From NCBI GenBank assembly GCA_002900995.3, contig CM035304.1, positions 2,421,231-2,441,141 of the forward strand: a stretch of 19,911 nucleotides of DNA. The letters are read 5' to 3'. Source of the DNA: Ganoderma boninense. Its lineage: Eukaryota > Basidiomycota > Agaricomycetes > Polyporales > Polyporaceae. How positions within the stretch are numbered: position 1 is the first letter of the stretch; each line of letters opens with the position of its first letter. Below the pieces are notes generated by a model that did not search any database, was not told where the DNA came from, and saw only the letters and a list, made by a program, of their open reading frames with translations. The position numbers were made by a program, and so were the translations under genes. Below, in pieces: positions 1-9,694 of the stretch.

Positions 1-1612
1 ACGAACTCTACCGACATGGAGAGCGAGTGCCTCTGTGTCGGGTGGAATAACGGCTGCAGGTCCATTCCCAACGCGCCGAATCTGCCGATCAGCCACAGCG
101 GGAGGCGGAAAGGTGGATTGGGCGCGATGCCGCCGCCGATACTATGCAGGGCGTATAGGATGCTGGGTGCGACCTCTTTCTTCGTTGGAGGCGGGCTCTC
201 CGCGATCAGGATGTCATCCCACTTTGGGGCTCTGACCTCCTTCCCGTTGATGCGTAAGTTGTACAGGTCCTTCCCGAGGGAAATGAGGCGGCTGAATCGC
301 CGCACTCCGCTGCCTCGGTCGAAGAAGTATCCCGTATTGTACTTCTCTTGGGATGAGGGATCATGGAGCGAGTCTTTGGATCGGTGGTCATCATGGAGAA
401 GGAGTCCAATGTGTTCGCGACCTGTGTCGCACCACAGGACCGCAATCGTGAGTCCACGGGACCTGATTATCGGGAAGCGAAATTTAATCCCGTCGTTTGT
501 CGCTGAAAACCGTGGGGAGCCGCGACCAAATGGATACCGCTGGACTCTGTGATCTGGTTTGCTCTAAGCAACATGAGCCGTCAGCTACCCCGAACTGCTC
601 GCCCGTGGGAAGCACTGGCACGCACATGCGTTTCGTTCCGTCGCTTGCCACGGGACTGCAACAAGATGCTCCTTTGGAGCGATGTGTGTCGTACGAACTG
701 CGCCCTGAAGGGCGTTGGGGAAAAGGATTTCGGCGAGGGAGCGAGGAGATAAAGTTGGTTCTGGAAGGGCATGTAGAAGCGCTGATGGATCTCTCCTGCA
801 TCCAGTGGAGTGACGTTCTCGAATTCCGAGTCGATAAAAGAGCCCCAGGCGAAGAGGCTTGTATCGCAGGACTGCTTCATGATCTCGTGCTGGAGACGCT
901 GGAAGGCCTGACGTCCCTCCCCGTACATGGTGGGCATGTTGACGTTGAAGAGGCCCATAAGACAGTATGCCTCGTCCTCCTCGCGCGACGTGCTCCGTTT
1001 CGACGCCCATGACATGCGCTGGGCGACGCTCGCGGCGGCGTAGTGTACCTCATGGGTGAGGACCTTCGACCAAACCCCGGTCACATCTTCAAGAAGCAAC
1101 GCGAGCCGCGATTTGTCTCCTATGATCCGCCAGTCTTTGGACACGAAGAGGAGGCGCGAGGGCGCGATGAGCTCCTGCAGGGTCCACCCGCGCGAGTGCC
1201 ACCGCGAATTCCTGAACGCCGATCCCGTCGCGGCCAGCTCGCAGTCGCTTGGCACGTCCGCGAGGTACGCGAAGCAGACCTCCGCACACGAGTACCAGCG
1301 GAACATCGACTTGATCGCTTCCGCGAGCTCGGCGCTGTTCGTCTTGTCGATGCAGCACGTGTCGTTCCATATCCACCGGTACCCGTGCTCCTGCGCGAGG
1401 ATACACGACTGGACGACCTTCGAGCGAAGGAAGCCTGAGCTTCGGGGACTCTCCCGCGTTCTTCGGCTGTACCGCCTAGTCAGGTCTTGGATGGACTGGA
1501 ACGTCTCTTCGTTGTCGCCCCAGGTATGAGAGAGGATCGCGTACCCGCCCGTGACGTTCTCCGGAGCGGAGAAGTAGCAGAGCTCGGCGCGATCGGTACT
1601 GAGCAACCACAT
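1..1612 (-). CDS. HET-domain protein, array copy 1 (3' end outside window)
   Basis: Putative heterokaryon-incompatibility-type protein. Exon 1 (1612 to 626) encodes 329 residues from the MWLLSTDRAEL start shared by all copies. HET blocks: GGYAILSHTWG at about 22-32, WIWNDTCCIDK at 80-90 and RGWTLQEL at 141-148. A conserved middle block with EDEAYCLMGLFNVNMP and YGEGRQAF follows (in newer Pfam releases probably a DUF8212-type region; not checked). The intron is 625 to 564 (62 nt, phase 0): donor GTGCGT, acceptor CTTAG, with CTGAC about 20 nt before the acceptor. Exon 2 (563 to 1) stays open for 187 codons and contains PFGRGSPRF, CDTGREHIGLLL, LYNLRINGKEV, WDDILIAESPPP and FRLPLWLIGRFG, aligning with copies 2 and 3. 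By comparison with copy 2, roughly the last 110 residues lie outside the window. Without splicing the frame stops at 581. HET domains in ascomycetes trigger death of fused incompatible cells; the role here is inferred from family only. Confidence 0.9.
564..625 (-). other. Intron of HET copy 1
   Basis: 62-nt phase-0 intron joining ...NETH to SKPDHRVQRYPFG. It is needed because the HET frame closes at 581 while the C-terminal domain continues in another frame below 564. The donor is GTGCGT, the branch-like CTGAC is well placed and the acceptor is TTAG. The position matches the introns of the other five copies. Confidence 0.8.
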
Positions 1613-3077
1613 CGACAGCCGTGGATCTGTCGCAAACGGATTGAATGGTTAAGACTGGAGTGATTCGAAGATGATCCGCGTACCATAACCAGCCACCGAC
1701 ACCTATGTAGATTAGCAAAGAGCCGGCAGTGGAGGCAAAGCGTCAAGAGAAGCTACAAATACGGAGCGTCAAAAATGCGATACTGGCAAGGGCTGGGGTA
1801 AATGGAGCCTGAGAGCGGTGAGGTGGCGTGCTTGATGCAAAGTCTGATACTTAAGTACATTACGAGACCCTTGAACTATGCATGGGACGCAAGGGCGTCC
1901 TGGAGGCAGTGACCTGTGATAGCTGCCAGTGGCATAGAAGGCGGCCATGTACCGAGCATCGTGATGGCGAACTCTACGCCGAGATAAGTCGGCGTCAGTC
2001 GCACCATCCATGCGAAGGGTGCAGTGAAACGGGCCTGTGCAAAAGATTGCATTGCAATGCGGTGTGGAAGATGGAGGTCCAGAAGGAGAAGAACCTGGCG
2101 CAAGGATCATCAGATAGCTTGCCAGGAGTCGGGGCTGTTCAAACGCTGGATGTTCAAGGTAACGCGTCGACGGATCGTCTATTTGGGCACAAATCCCACT
2201 GCTTGAGAAGACGGTCAACTGACACCGATCATCCTCCATTGACAGAGGCTGGGTCTCAAAACGTGGATGGAACACCAGAACTTACTTGAGTCTGGGCTGT
2301 GCGGGATCCGGACACGCAGTTACCAACCTTGCGACACGGCTGGTAGTAAGGGGTTTCCTTCTGTGATCATGAACGTGCTGACATTCGTGTTCATGTTTTC
2401 AGAGGCATTGTAAAATTATTCCTGACAAGGTAATGCTCTGCACGCAATTGGGATGTCATAACACCAGTGAATAGTACGCACAGCTGTATCGCAAACAAAT
2501 ACATAAGCTCATGCTTGGGCAGGAATCACCGAGCGTCGAGAAGGAAGGAGAGAAGAAAGGACTCAGTGATATGTAGCCTATATGCATATTCCGTGAACGG
2601 GAGAAGGAAATGGAAACAAGGGTCTAGGTGGATTTGGACTCTCATGACGAGACTCTATAACGAGCAACTTGGCGTGACACTGGTGGTGAGTCATTCGGAG
2701 GACAATGCACCGGGAGATTCGGACTGTCGACGGGTGGCGAGGAAACGTTGAAAGGTGTGCACGACGGAACGATACGGACAGAGTCGTTATCGAGAGGGCC
2801 CGGGTAGTGCGGTGAAAGTATGGTCGTGGGCAGGCTGAGATCATAGGTGTGATGGATCACGCCCGTGGTATGGGGACAGGCGCCGTCAAGGTTCATCCTC
2901 GTGTCAGATGCGTCCAAGGCTCCCCACCATATGTTCCGAAGTACCGCTGGTAGACTGTCATATGGGAGACCAGGGATGCGTTGCGTAACTGTCAGAGAGA
3001 GAGGACAACACGCTGGGCCCCACTGTGTGCGACCCGAGACCGCCGAGTCCAAGATTCTCGAGTGACGGGAGCACAAG
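1613..3077. other. Intergenic region between HET copies 1 and 2
   Basis: 1.46 kb without a gene I can support. The part next to 1612 should hold the promoter and 5' leader of copy 1, and the part next to 3077 the 3' end of copy 2. ORFs of 60-170 codons occur on both strands, but none shows a domain, a coherent composition or likeness to its neighbours. A short hairpin (CATGAAC at 2368-2374, GTTCATG at 2389-2395) is the only structure seen. Confidence 0.6.
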
Positions 3078-4970
3078 TCACTTAACGTTCTTCCGCTTCT
3101 TGATGGCATCGTATATGACGCCCTCAAGCTCGATGTGAACGACGAAGGTGTGATCGGGTGCCAGAGTGCAGCGCGAAAACGACAGCCGGACTGTCCGCCT
3201 CGCGTCTCCGAAGTCCTTCGTCCAATTTGGCCAAGTCACGATGTGGTGTACTCCACAGTCATGCGAGCGATCACTGTCACCAACCCGGGTGCCTTGAAAG
3301 TAGATCGACGCCTTCGCCCAGTACATCAGGGTACGAGATCGGTTGCATGTACCCAGGAGTACGTCGACACCCTCTGAGGCCACGCCGTCCACGAAATGCG
3401 CCACCACAAGAAATGGGTCGGAAGAGCTGAGCATCTTTACCCACCTCAGCTCGAGCCCCATTTGCTTCAACATACCGATGAGCCAGTGTGGAATGCGGAA
3501 AGGTGGAGACGGTTCGATAGAATGGAGTGAGAAGCAACGATGGCTCGGAGAGACGTCCTTCCTGATTGGCGGCGGGCTGTCTGCGAGCAAGATGTCGCGC
3601 CATTTGGCCGTGACCGTCTTCACGCCGCCGTTCAGGCGCAGAGTAAGGTTGTAGAAGTCGTTACCGAGCAAGACGAGACGCAACGACACGGTACCCTTCA
3701 TTGGATAGTTGCGGAAGCTGTAGGCTGTATGATATTTCTTTCGAGATGGGTCCTGGACAGGGTCATTCGAGGGACAGAGGAGGAGTCCGATATGTTCACG
3801 GCCAGTGTCGCACAGCAGGACGGCAATGGTGAGGCCATCGGACTCGATGACCGGAAAGCGGCACTCGACGCCGTAGTGCGTGAAAGAAAACTTGGGCAGC
3901 TCCATTCGACCAAACGGGCCAGACTTGCTGCGGTTCCTCTGCTCCCATCCTTTGCATGAATTCCTGACAACCTTCAGAGATGGATCACTACGTACAGTAT
4001 TCATTCCCCATTGCCAGTCAAGGTATGGCTGGAGCGGGTCCTTGACAGACGGCGTATAACGCACAACCCGTCCAAATCGTCGGCAGGAAAACCAAGTCGG
4101 CGAGTCTGCCAGGAGGTAAAATTCAAGAGGAAGGGATGCACCGTATTCCTGGTAAATCTTTTGCAACTCCATGGAGGTCGCGTCATCTTCGAGTGTGCTG
4201 AGCCAATCATCCCAAGCGAACAAGCTCGTATCGACAGATTGTTTCATAATCTCGAGCTGAAGGCGCCGGAATGCCTGACGCCCCTCCCCGTAGATCGTAG
4301 GCATGTTGACGTTGAATAGCCCCATGAGGCAGTACGCTTCATCCTCTACTCGCGTCGTATTCCGTTCCGACGCCCACGACATGCGCTCGGCTGCGCCGGC
4401 CGTGGAGTAGTGGTCCTCGCCTGTAAGCACCTGCACCCGCACACCCGTGATCTCCTCGAGGAGCAGCGCCAGTTTCCGCTTGGTCCCTATAATCTTCCAG
4501 TCCCGCGACACGAAGATCACAAGGAAGGGAGCGATGAGCTCCTGGAGCGTCCATCCACGCGAGTGCCATCGCGCCGTCCGGAAAGCCGAGTCCTCCGCGT
4601 GCAGCTGGCAGTCGCTCTCGACGTCGACAAGATATGCGAAGCACACCTCGGCGCACGAGTACCACACGAACATCGAGTTGATCGCCTCCGACAGTTCGGT
4701 GCTACTCGTCTTGTCGATGCAACAGGTGTCGTCCCATATCCACTTGTATCCATGACGTTCCGCGAGGATGCACGACTCGCGAACCTTATCAGATGAAAGA
4801 TCGCGAGGATTTTCGCCAGTGCGTTCGCAACGCTCACGCAGGGCGCGCGTATCCTGGAACGTCTGCTCGTGGTCGCCCCAGGTATGCGATAGTATGGCAT
4901 AACCGCCATTCACGGCGTCGGGGGAGGGGAAGTGGTGGAGCTCGGCGCGGTCGGTGCTCAGCAGCCACAT
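3078..4970 (-). CDS. HET-domain protein, array copy 2 (complete)
   Basis: Reads as one 630-residue ORF from MWLLSTDRAELHHF to a TGA at 3080-3078. HET blocks: GGYAILSHTWG at 22-32, WIWDDTCCIDK at 77-87 and RGWTLQEL at 138-145. The middle block (ERMSWASERNTTRVEDEAYC, then IYGEGRQAF) spans about 194-234. The C-terminal domain starts near residue 351 (GPFGRMELPKFSF) and includes CDTGREHIGLLLC, WRDILLADSPPP, FRIPHWLIG, VLLGTC and a closing TFVVHIELEGVIYDAIKKRK. No membrane span or signal peptide is apparent, so it is probably cytosolic. A likely 57-nt in-frame intron (3995 to 3939) matches the intron site of the paralogs. Splicing would give 611 residues, so both isoforms are full length. The best-preserved member of its subfamily; function inferred only from the HET module. 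Confidence 0.93.
   Translation of the reverse strand: MWLLSTDRAELHHFPSPDAVNGGYAILSHTWGDHEQTFQDTRALRERCERTGENPRDLSSDKVRESCILAERHGYKWIWDDTCCIDKTSSTELSEAINSMFVWYSCAEVCFAYLVDVESDCQLHAEDSAFRTARWHSRGWTLQELIAPFLVIFVSRDWKIIGTKRKLALLLEEITGVRVQVLTGEDHYSTAGAAERMSWASERNTTRVEDEAYCLMGLFNVNMPTIYGEGRQAFRRLQLEIMKQSVDTSLFAWDDWLSTLEDDATSMELQKIYQEYGASLPLEFYLLADSPTWFSCRRFGRVVRYTPSVKDPLQPYLDWQWGMNTVRSDPSLKVVRNSCKGWEQRNRSKSGPFGRMELPKFSFTHYGVECRFPVIESDGLTIAVLLCDTGREHIGLLLCPSNDPVQDPSRKKYHTAYSFRNYPMKGTVSLRLVLLGNDFYNLTLRLNGGVKTVTAKWRDILLADSPPPIRKDVSPSHRCFSLHSIEPSPPFRIPHWLIGMLKQMGLELRWVKMLSSSDPFLVVAHFVDGVASEGVDVLLGTCNRSRTLMYWAKASIYFQGTRVGDSDRSHDCGVHHIVTWPNWTKDFGDARRTVRLSFSRCTLAPDHTFVVHIELEGVIYDAIKKRKNVK
3939..3995 (-). 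other. Probable 57-nt in-frame intron of HET copy 2
   Basis: The donor GTACGT follows codons for ...GMNT, the same place and sequence as the donors of copies 3 and 4. The acceptor is GAGCAG. It is phase 0, divisible by three and has no stop, so gene prediction would miss it. The branch site is weak (CTGAA), so splicing may be partial. After removal NT joins RNRSKSGPFG, which gives better spacing to the paralogs. Confidence 0.6.
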
Positions 4971-5386
4971 CGCGGCAATTCTGCGACGGGAACATAACAG
5001 AAGTCAGCATAGGGGTGTATAGCGAAGAGGTCTGCATACCGATACCTGTAGAAATGGTCGGACAATAGCTGGGGTGCGACACGAGTTGGATTTGGAGACT
5101 CAGAGTAGGGGAAAGGTATCTGTAGCGCGTACGGCGCGCTACCGCACTGCCGCCCATCGGCGTGTTCCCGTTCCCCGCGCTGATGCACCACGGCCACTGC
5201 CTCCACAGAGTCCACACAGGTCCACACGTTCCTTTGTATCACGTTGTATTCCGTCTACCCCTACGTACCCCAGTCTGTTCTTACCGTATCGTGCTGTATC
5301 TTTCATGTCTCTCCGAGCCTGAGCCCCGACCCGCGTCCCCATGTGCCCGCGCCGTCTCACTCTCCTTCATAGCGCCCGTGTCCTCG

Positions 5387-5394
5387 TATATATA
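5387..5394. promoter_or_regulatory. TATA-like element (TATATATA)
   Basis: A palindromic TATATATA about 420 bp upstream of the copy 2 start, near a pyrimidine-rich plus-strand stretch (about 5220-5420). It could serve copy 2 on the minus strand with a long leader, or an unrecognised plus-strand transcript. No transcription start can be seen. Confidence 0.2.
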
Positions 5395-5684
5395 GACCTG
5401 ACTTGTATCTACGACCCTCTTAGCGTTCAATCGAGACGGACTCGCCTGTCTGTTACCTCGTGTGAACCTCCATCCTTCCCGTGAGCCGCCACCTGCCTGT
5501 AACGGGTAGCGAGCACCTCAGTATCACGGCCGAGGCGCTGATTTATACACTGACAGTGATCATAAGATGACGGTATCTGCGAATGCGAAAGTCGCGATGC
5601 TGAGTCAGTGGATGTGCGCACCACCAATGCTAAGTTCCCCGGGCGATCGTCCTGGCCTTAAACGAGTAGATTAGCATCAGCCCA

Positions 5685-5701
5685 CATCAGGAATCCGTCC
5701 G
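5685..5701 (+). repeat. Left terminal inverted repeat, 17 bp
   Basis: CATCAGGAATCCGTCCG, perfectly reverse-complementary to 6858-6874. Similarity beyond 17 bp is weak (ATTCACTT against GTACTTGA). Confidence 0.7.
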
Positions 5702-5750
5702 ATTCACTTAAAAGCCCTGAAATCACTTATCTGGCCTTGTTCAGGGACCG

Positions 5751-5834
5751 CCAGTGGATTCCAGTGGCTCTGGAAATCCCTTGATAATTAGGTTCGTCTT
5801 CTGGCCCAGTGACCGCTCCAGTGGATTCCAGTGG
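5751..5834 (+). repeat. Two direct copies of a 17-bp repeat, 67 bp apart
   Basis: CCAGTGGATTCCAGTGG occurs at 5751-5767 and 5818-5834, each itself built from two CCAGTGG units around ATT. The bases before each are also alike (CTGGCC...GACCG), suggesting a degenerate 67-bp tandem duplication. A third partial copy (CCAGTGGATTCCAG) is at 6775-6788. Confidence 0.75.
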
Positions 5835-6774
5835 ATATAAGGGGGATTCATTCACTAACGCTACCTCTACGCTACAGTATTGGGGCACCGCAAGATGAGC
5901 TCGAGTACGTAAGCACTTACCCAGCGCCGCGTCCGCCATCCTATGCCCACCCACCCTCCTAGTCTCCTGTCTGTCCGCGTGGCCTGCTCCTGTCGCGCTC
6001 CCTCACCGAGTGCCTGCAGCCCCCAATGTGCGGTGTGTCTTCAAGTTCTAACTCCTTCTATAATGTCAGACTGAGCCTTTCAACGGAGCAGAGTGGAACA
6101 CACCTTCCTGTCCAACTGGAGAGCTTCTGCACTGCGAAAAGCGCCACAGTACTGCAACAACTAACATCGACACGTAAATCGCTGCTGGCGGACATACAGA
6201 GCAACAGGAGCATACTCACGGTGCGTTCATCTGCATCCTGTAGGTCTCCCCAGAACACCGAGTGGCGCTCTCCAACGTCCACTGCACGAGCTCGAGAAAA
6301 CTGGTACTTACAGGCCGCGTGACGGAGTGGCATAGAGATACGCTGCAGCCACGATTGTATATCTGTATCCAATAGCGCGACGCACCTGGAGCTTGAGATG
6401 GCACCTTGATGTGGAAGACTGGAAGTCGCGCTCGCAAGCTCACGGTCCTCGTCTCAGGGTAAGTGTGAGTAGACAAACCGAGTAAATAAGACCGCAGTAG
6501 CTACAGAGCAAGGGCGGGATGAAACGCGTGTGTTGTGATTGCGAGAGGAAATCCGAGCCGAGGAAGCCAGAGAGAGATGATGGGGGAGAAGTCGAAGGAA
6601 GGGCTTGACGGAATGCCAGTGCCGGTGACCTTATCAGTTGGGGGCTGGAAAATGCCGGAGGTGGCGGGCAGGCTCGGGGTCTCTCGGGATGGCCTTGAAG
6701 GAGACATCGGATGTCTGTTATCGCAGGCCTCCGTGTGCATGATGTGGCGTCCTACTGTTTTGATGCCGGCATGC

Positions 6775-6788
6775 CCAGTGGATTCCAG
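6775..6788 (+). repeat. Partial third copy of the CCAGTGGATTCCAG repeat
   Basis: 14 of 17 bases match the two repeats at 5751 and 5818. It lies about 70 bp inside the right inverted repeat, as the first copy lies about 50 bp inside the left one. Confidence 0.6.
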
Positions 6789-6857
6789 AGAAACAGCGGA
6801 TTTAAGTTGACACCAGTGCCATCAAGGCGTTAAGTAGCGGCCAGTCCATTCAAGTAC

Positions 6858-6874
6858 CGGACGGATTCCTGATG
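6858..6874 (-). repeat. Right terminal inverted repeat, 17 bp
   Basis: CGGACGGATTCCTGATG on the plus strand, the exact reverse complement of 5685-5701. A 17-bp perfect match at this distance is unlikely by chance. Confidence 0.7.
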
Positions 6875-7564
6875 CATGAGCATGGGCACAAATCACAACG
6901 GGAGTTCCCCCGGAAGCCTGAGAACGTGTCTGGCAGATGATAAGTTGCCAATTGGAGAAGTAGCTCCATGTGTTTTCAAGCAGAGGGATAGGCTCACGAG
7001 GATCTTTCGCGGATTCGGATACGGTGAGCAGAAACCGGAGATCCAGCCTCGCGGCCTGAAACCGGAAAAACCTCCGCATCTACTAGGCCTCACAAGTGAA
7101 TGTAAAGAAATATATCTGATCACTACAGTATAGCTTCCTATCTCCCTCGGTGACGTATTCCTAGCCACGTAGATCACTGCCAATTGGAGACCAGAGACTG
7201 CGAGTTCCAAGAGAGGATGGGACGCGAGGGATGGGGATGGTGCGTGATTCGGGCGAGCAGAGACGATCAAAGCTGATGCCATGGAAAGAGATTGTCAGTG
7301 TCGGACATCGACACCGTGTCCGTACTATGGTGACCGAGAGGAACGCAGCTAGAAAATAGTCCTTGCTAGGAGTTCACCTTGTGGGCGGTGAATTCCATCA
7401 CGTGGAGATGCGAGATAAACGTTTAGAGACCTATTGATCATTATCGCGTAGGGAAATACGGCGGTTCTCCAACCCCCCGCGATGAGGTGCTACCAACGAG
7501 AACCTGCGTGGGACTCCTGGCAGGGGATGGGTGACAGGGAGGAGATAACGCGCCAGGCTCGACG

Positions 7565-9546
7565 TCACCGTGCACCTCCAGGCCCCGGTGGGCCGAGTGA
7601 CAGTCCGCGAGCCGGCTGCGACGGAAACTCAATGTTCTTCCGCCTCTTCATAGTGTCGTAAATATGCCCCTCGAGCTCAACATGGACGACCAAGGTGTGA
7701 TCGGGTGCGAGGGTGCACTGCGAGAACGCCAGTCGGACCACCCGCTCTGCATCTCCGAAGTCCTTCGTCCAGTCCTGCCACGCGGCGACATGGTGCTCCC
7801 CGCAGTCATGCTCATAGTCCGCACCGTCATCCCAGGTGTCCTCGGAGAACACCAACGCCTTCGCCCAGTGCGTCGGGGCCACGGAGCGAGGGGACTGCAC
7901 GCACGTGCCAAGGATCACGAAGACCTTCTCAATCTCCACGAAGTCGACAAATTTCGTCACCACAAGAAGTGGTTTCCCCGCAGAGGGATGGCTGCGCATG
8001 TCGAGCGGCTGCAGCTCGAGGCCCATTTGCGCCAAGCGGCCGACGAGCCAGTGCGGAATGCGGAAAGGCGGAGCAGGCTCGAGGGAGTGGAGAGCGAAGC
8101 AGAGGTGGCTCGGCACGACGTCCTTCCTGATCGGCGGGGGGCTGTCCGCGATGAAGATGTCGCGCCACTCGGCCGAGACCGTCTTCACGCTCCCGTTCAG
8201 GCGCAGGGTGAGGTTGTAGAGGTCGCTGCCGAGGGAGATGAGGCGGAAAGAGTCGATGTTCGACGTCGAACCGGGGCTCTGGAAGCAGTACGCCGCATGG
8301 TACTTCTTCCGAGAAGGATCTTGGACGGGGTCGTTTGAGGGGCAGAGCAGGAGCCCGATATGTTCGCGGCCGGTGTCGCACAGTAGGACGGCAATGGTGA
8401 GGCCATCGGACTCGATGATTGGGAAGCGACACTCGACGCCGTAGTGCGTGAATGAGAATTTGGGCAGCTCGATTCGGCCAAATGGGCCGAACCGTCGGTG
8501 GACCCAGTGTGTTAGCCCTCGTTTATCCTGCTTGTCATTAATCAGTGCCATTACCACTTTGGAATGCGAGTACGTACCGTCTTCATATCCCATTGCCAGT
8601 CAAGATATGGCTGAAGCGGGTCCTTGACCGACGGAGTATAACGAACGGTCTGCCCTCCGAATGGCTTGCGGAATACCTTCGGCGAGTCTGCGAGGAGGTA
8701 GAATTCATTACGAGAGGACTTGTCGAACCCCTCGTAAACTTCCTGCAGCTCCAGCGGCGTAGCGTGGTCAGAGTCAACCCAGTCATCCCAAGCGAACAGA
8801 CTCGTGTCAATGGACTGCTTCATAATCTCCTGCTGGAGCCGCTGGAACGCCTGTCGTCCCTCCCCATAGATCGTCGGCATATGGACGTTGAAGAGGCCCA
8901 TGAGACAGTACGACTCGTCCTCCACGCGCGTTGTGCTCCGTTCTGACGCCCACGACATACGCTCGGCGATGCTGGCGACGGAGTAGTGCATCTCGCCCGT
9001 GAGGACTTGCTGTCGCACGCCCGTGATCTCTTCGAGGAGCGGAGCGAGCTCCCGTTTGTTCCCGATTGTCTTCCAGTCTCGGGAGACGAAGATGACGAAG
9101 AAGGGCGCGATAAGCTCCTGCAGGGTCCATCCACGCGTATGCCACCGCGCCGTCCGGAACGCCGAGTCCGGCGCATCTAACTGACAGCCACTGTCCACGT
9201 CCCCCAGATATGCGAAGCAAACCTCCGCAAGCGAGTACCAGAGGAACATCGAGTTGATGGCCTCTGAGAGTTCGGTGCTGCTTGTCTTGTCTATGCAGCA
9301 AGTGTCGTTCCATATCCATCGGAACCCATGACGTTGGGCGAGGATGCAGGACTCGCGAACCTTGTCGGAGGAGACATCGCGGGGGTTTTGGCTGGTAGCC
9401 TTGCACTTCTCGTGGAGGGCTTGGGTCTCCTGGAAAGTCTACTCACGATCGCTCCAGGTGTGAGATAAAGTCACATAGCTCCCTGTGACGGCGGAGGGCG
9501 AGGGGAAGTGGTGGAGCTCGGCGCGGTCGGTACTGAGCAACCACAT
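7565..9546 (-). pseudogene. HET-domain gene, array copy 3, with in-frame stop at codon 36
   Basis: Starts MWLLSTDRAELHHF at 9546 like its paralogs, but codon 36 (9441-9439) is TAG where copies 2 and 4 have CAG within E-Q-T-F-Q. Just before it the first HET block has drifted to GSYVTLSHTWSD instead of GGYAILSHTWGD. After the stop the frame is open to the intron and encodes the other HET blocks (WIWNDTCCIDK, RGWTLQEL) and the YGEGRQAF block. Intron 8577 to 8528 (50 nt, phase 0): donor GTACGT, acceptor AAGCAG, joining MKT to DKRGLTHW. Exon 2 (8527 to 7565, 320 residues) carries the whole C-terminal domain, very like copy 2, plus about 20 extra residues after KRRKNIE. The full conceptual product is about 643 codons. 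The first possible downstream ATG (9249) would lose HET blocks 1 and 2. Conservation beyond the stop suggests recent loss, or a base error. Confidence 0.85.
8528..8577 (-). other. Intron of HET copy 3
   Basis: 50-nt phase-0 intron with GTACGT donor, AAGCAG acceptor and CTGAT near the 3' end. It is needed because exon 1 runs into a stop at 8551, while the C-terminal frame starts anew below 8528. Confidence 0.8.
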
Positions 9547-9694
9547 TGGGACAGTGCTACCACATTGCGTTTTGAGAGATCGATACAAAGGAATTCTGGG
9601 AGGGATTCAGCCTACCAATGAGTTGGACTGTTGAACCGGATGAATGCTAGATCGGGAAAGCGGACTGCGTTTCGATGCGTGTAACAGGAAGGCC
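9547..9694. other. 148-bp gap between HET copies 3 and 4
   Basis: Far shorter than the other gaps of the array (510 to 2594 bp). It holds a degenerate remnant near 9650-9670 that in one minus-strand frame reads AVRFPD, recalling the VECRFPV of the C-terminal domain. Little room is left for a promoter for copy 3. Confidence 0.6.

Larger units (their letters stand above)
5685..6874. mobile_element. Candidate non-autonomous DNA transposon (TIR-bounded, 1190 bp)
   Basis: Bounded by CATCAGGAATCCGTCCG and its exact reverse complement. Next to the left end are two direct copies of CCAGTGGATTCCAGTGG, and 14 bases of the same sequence recur near the right end, in the manner of subterminal transposase-binding repeats. 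No transposase ORF is inside, so it would be a MITE-like or internally deleted element. No clear target-site duplication is visible. Removing it would bring this gap to about 1.4 kb, similar to the 1.47 kb gap between copies 1 and 2. Confidence 0.45.
4971..7564. other. Intergenic region between HET copies 2 and 3
   Basis: 2.6 kb, the longest gap in the array. Next to 4970 it should hold the leader of copy 2. A TATATATA stretch lies at 5387-5394, usable on either strand. From 5685 to 6874 lies a candidate transposon bounded by inverted repeats (separate entry). The remainder, about 1.4 kb, is close to the size of the copy 1-2 gap. No ORF here is convincing. Confidence 0.6.

Noticed and set aside
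2368..2395. Inverted repeat CATGAAC / GTTCATG
   Set aside because: Only 7 bp of stem with a 14-nt loop and no T-run or context; probably chance.
2642..3127. Minus-strand ORF of 161 codons
   Set aside because: Overlaps the end of copy 2, has low-quality composition and no recognisable motif.
7664..8338. Plus-strand ORF of 224 codons
   Set aside because: Antisense to exon 2 of HET copy 3, with the same shadow composition and no domain.
9385..9446. An intron in copy 3 starting at GTGAGT that would remove the in-frame TAG
   Set aside because: Acceptors at 47 or 55 nt break the frame, and the nearest frame-keeping one gives a 27-nt intron, too short.
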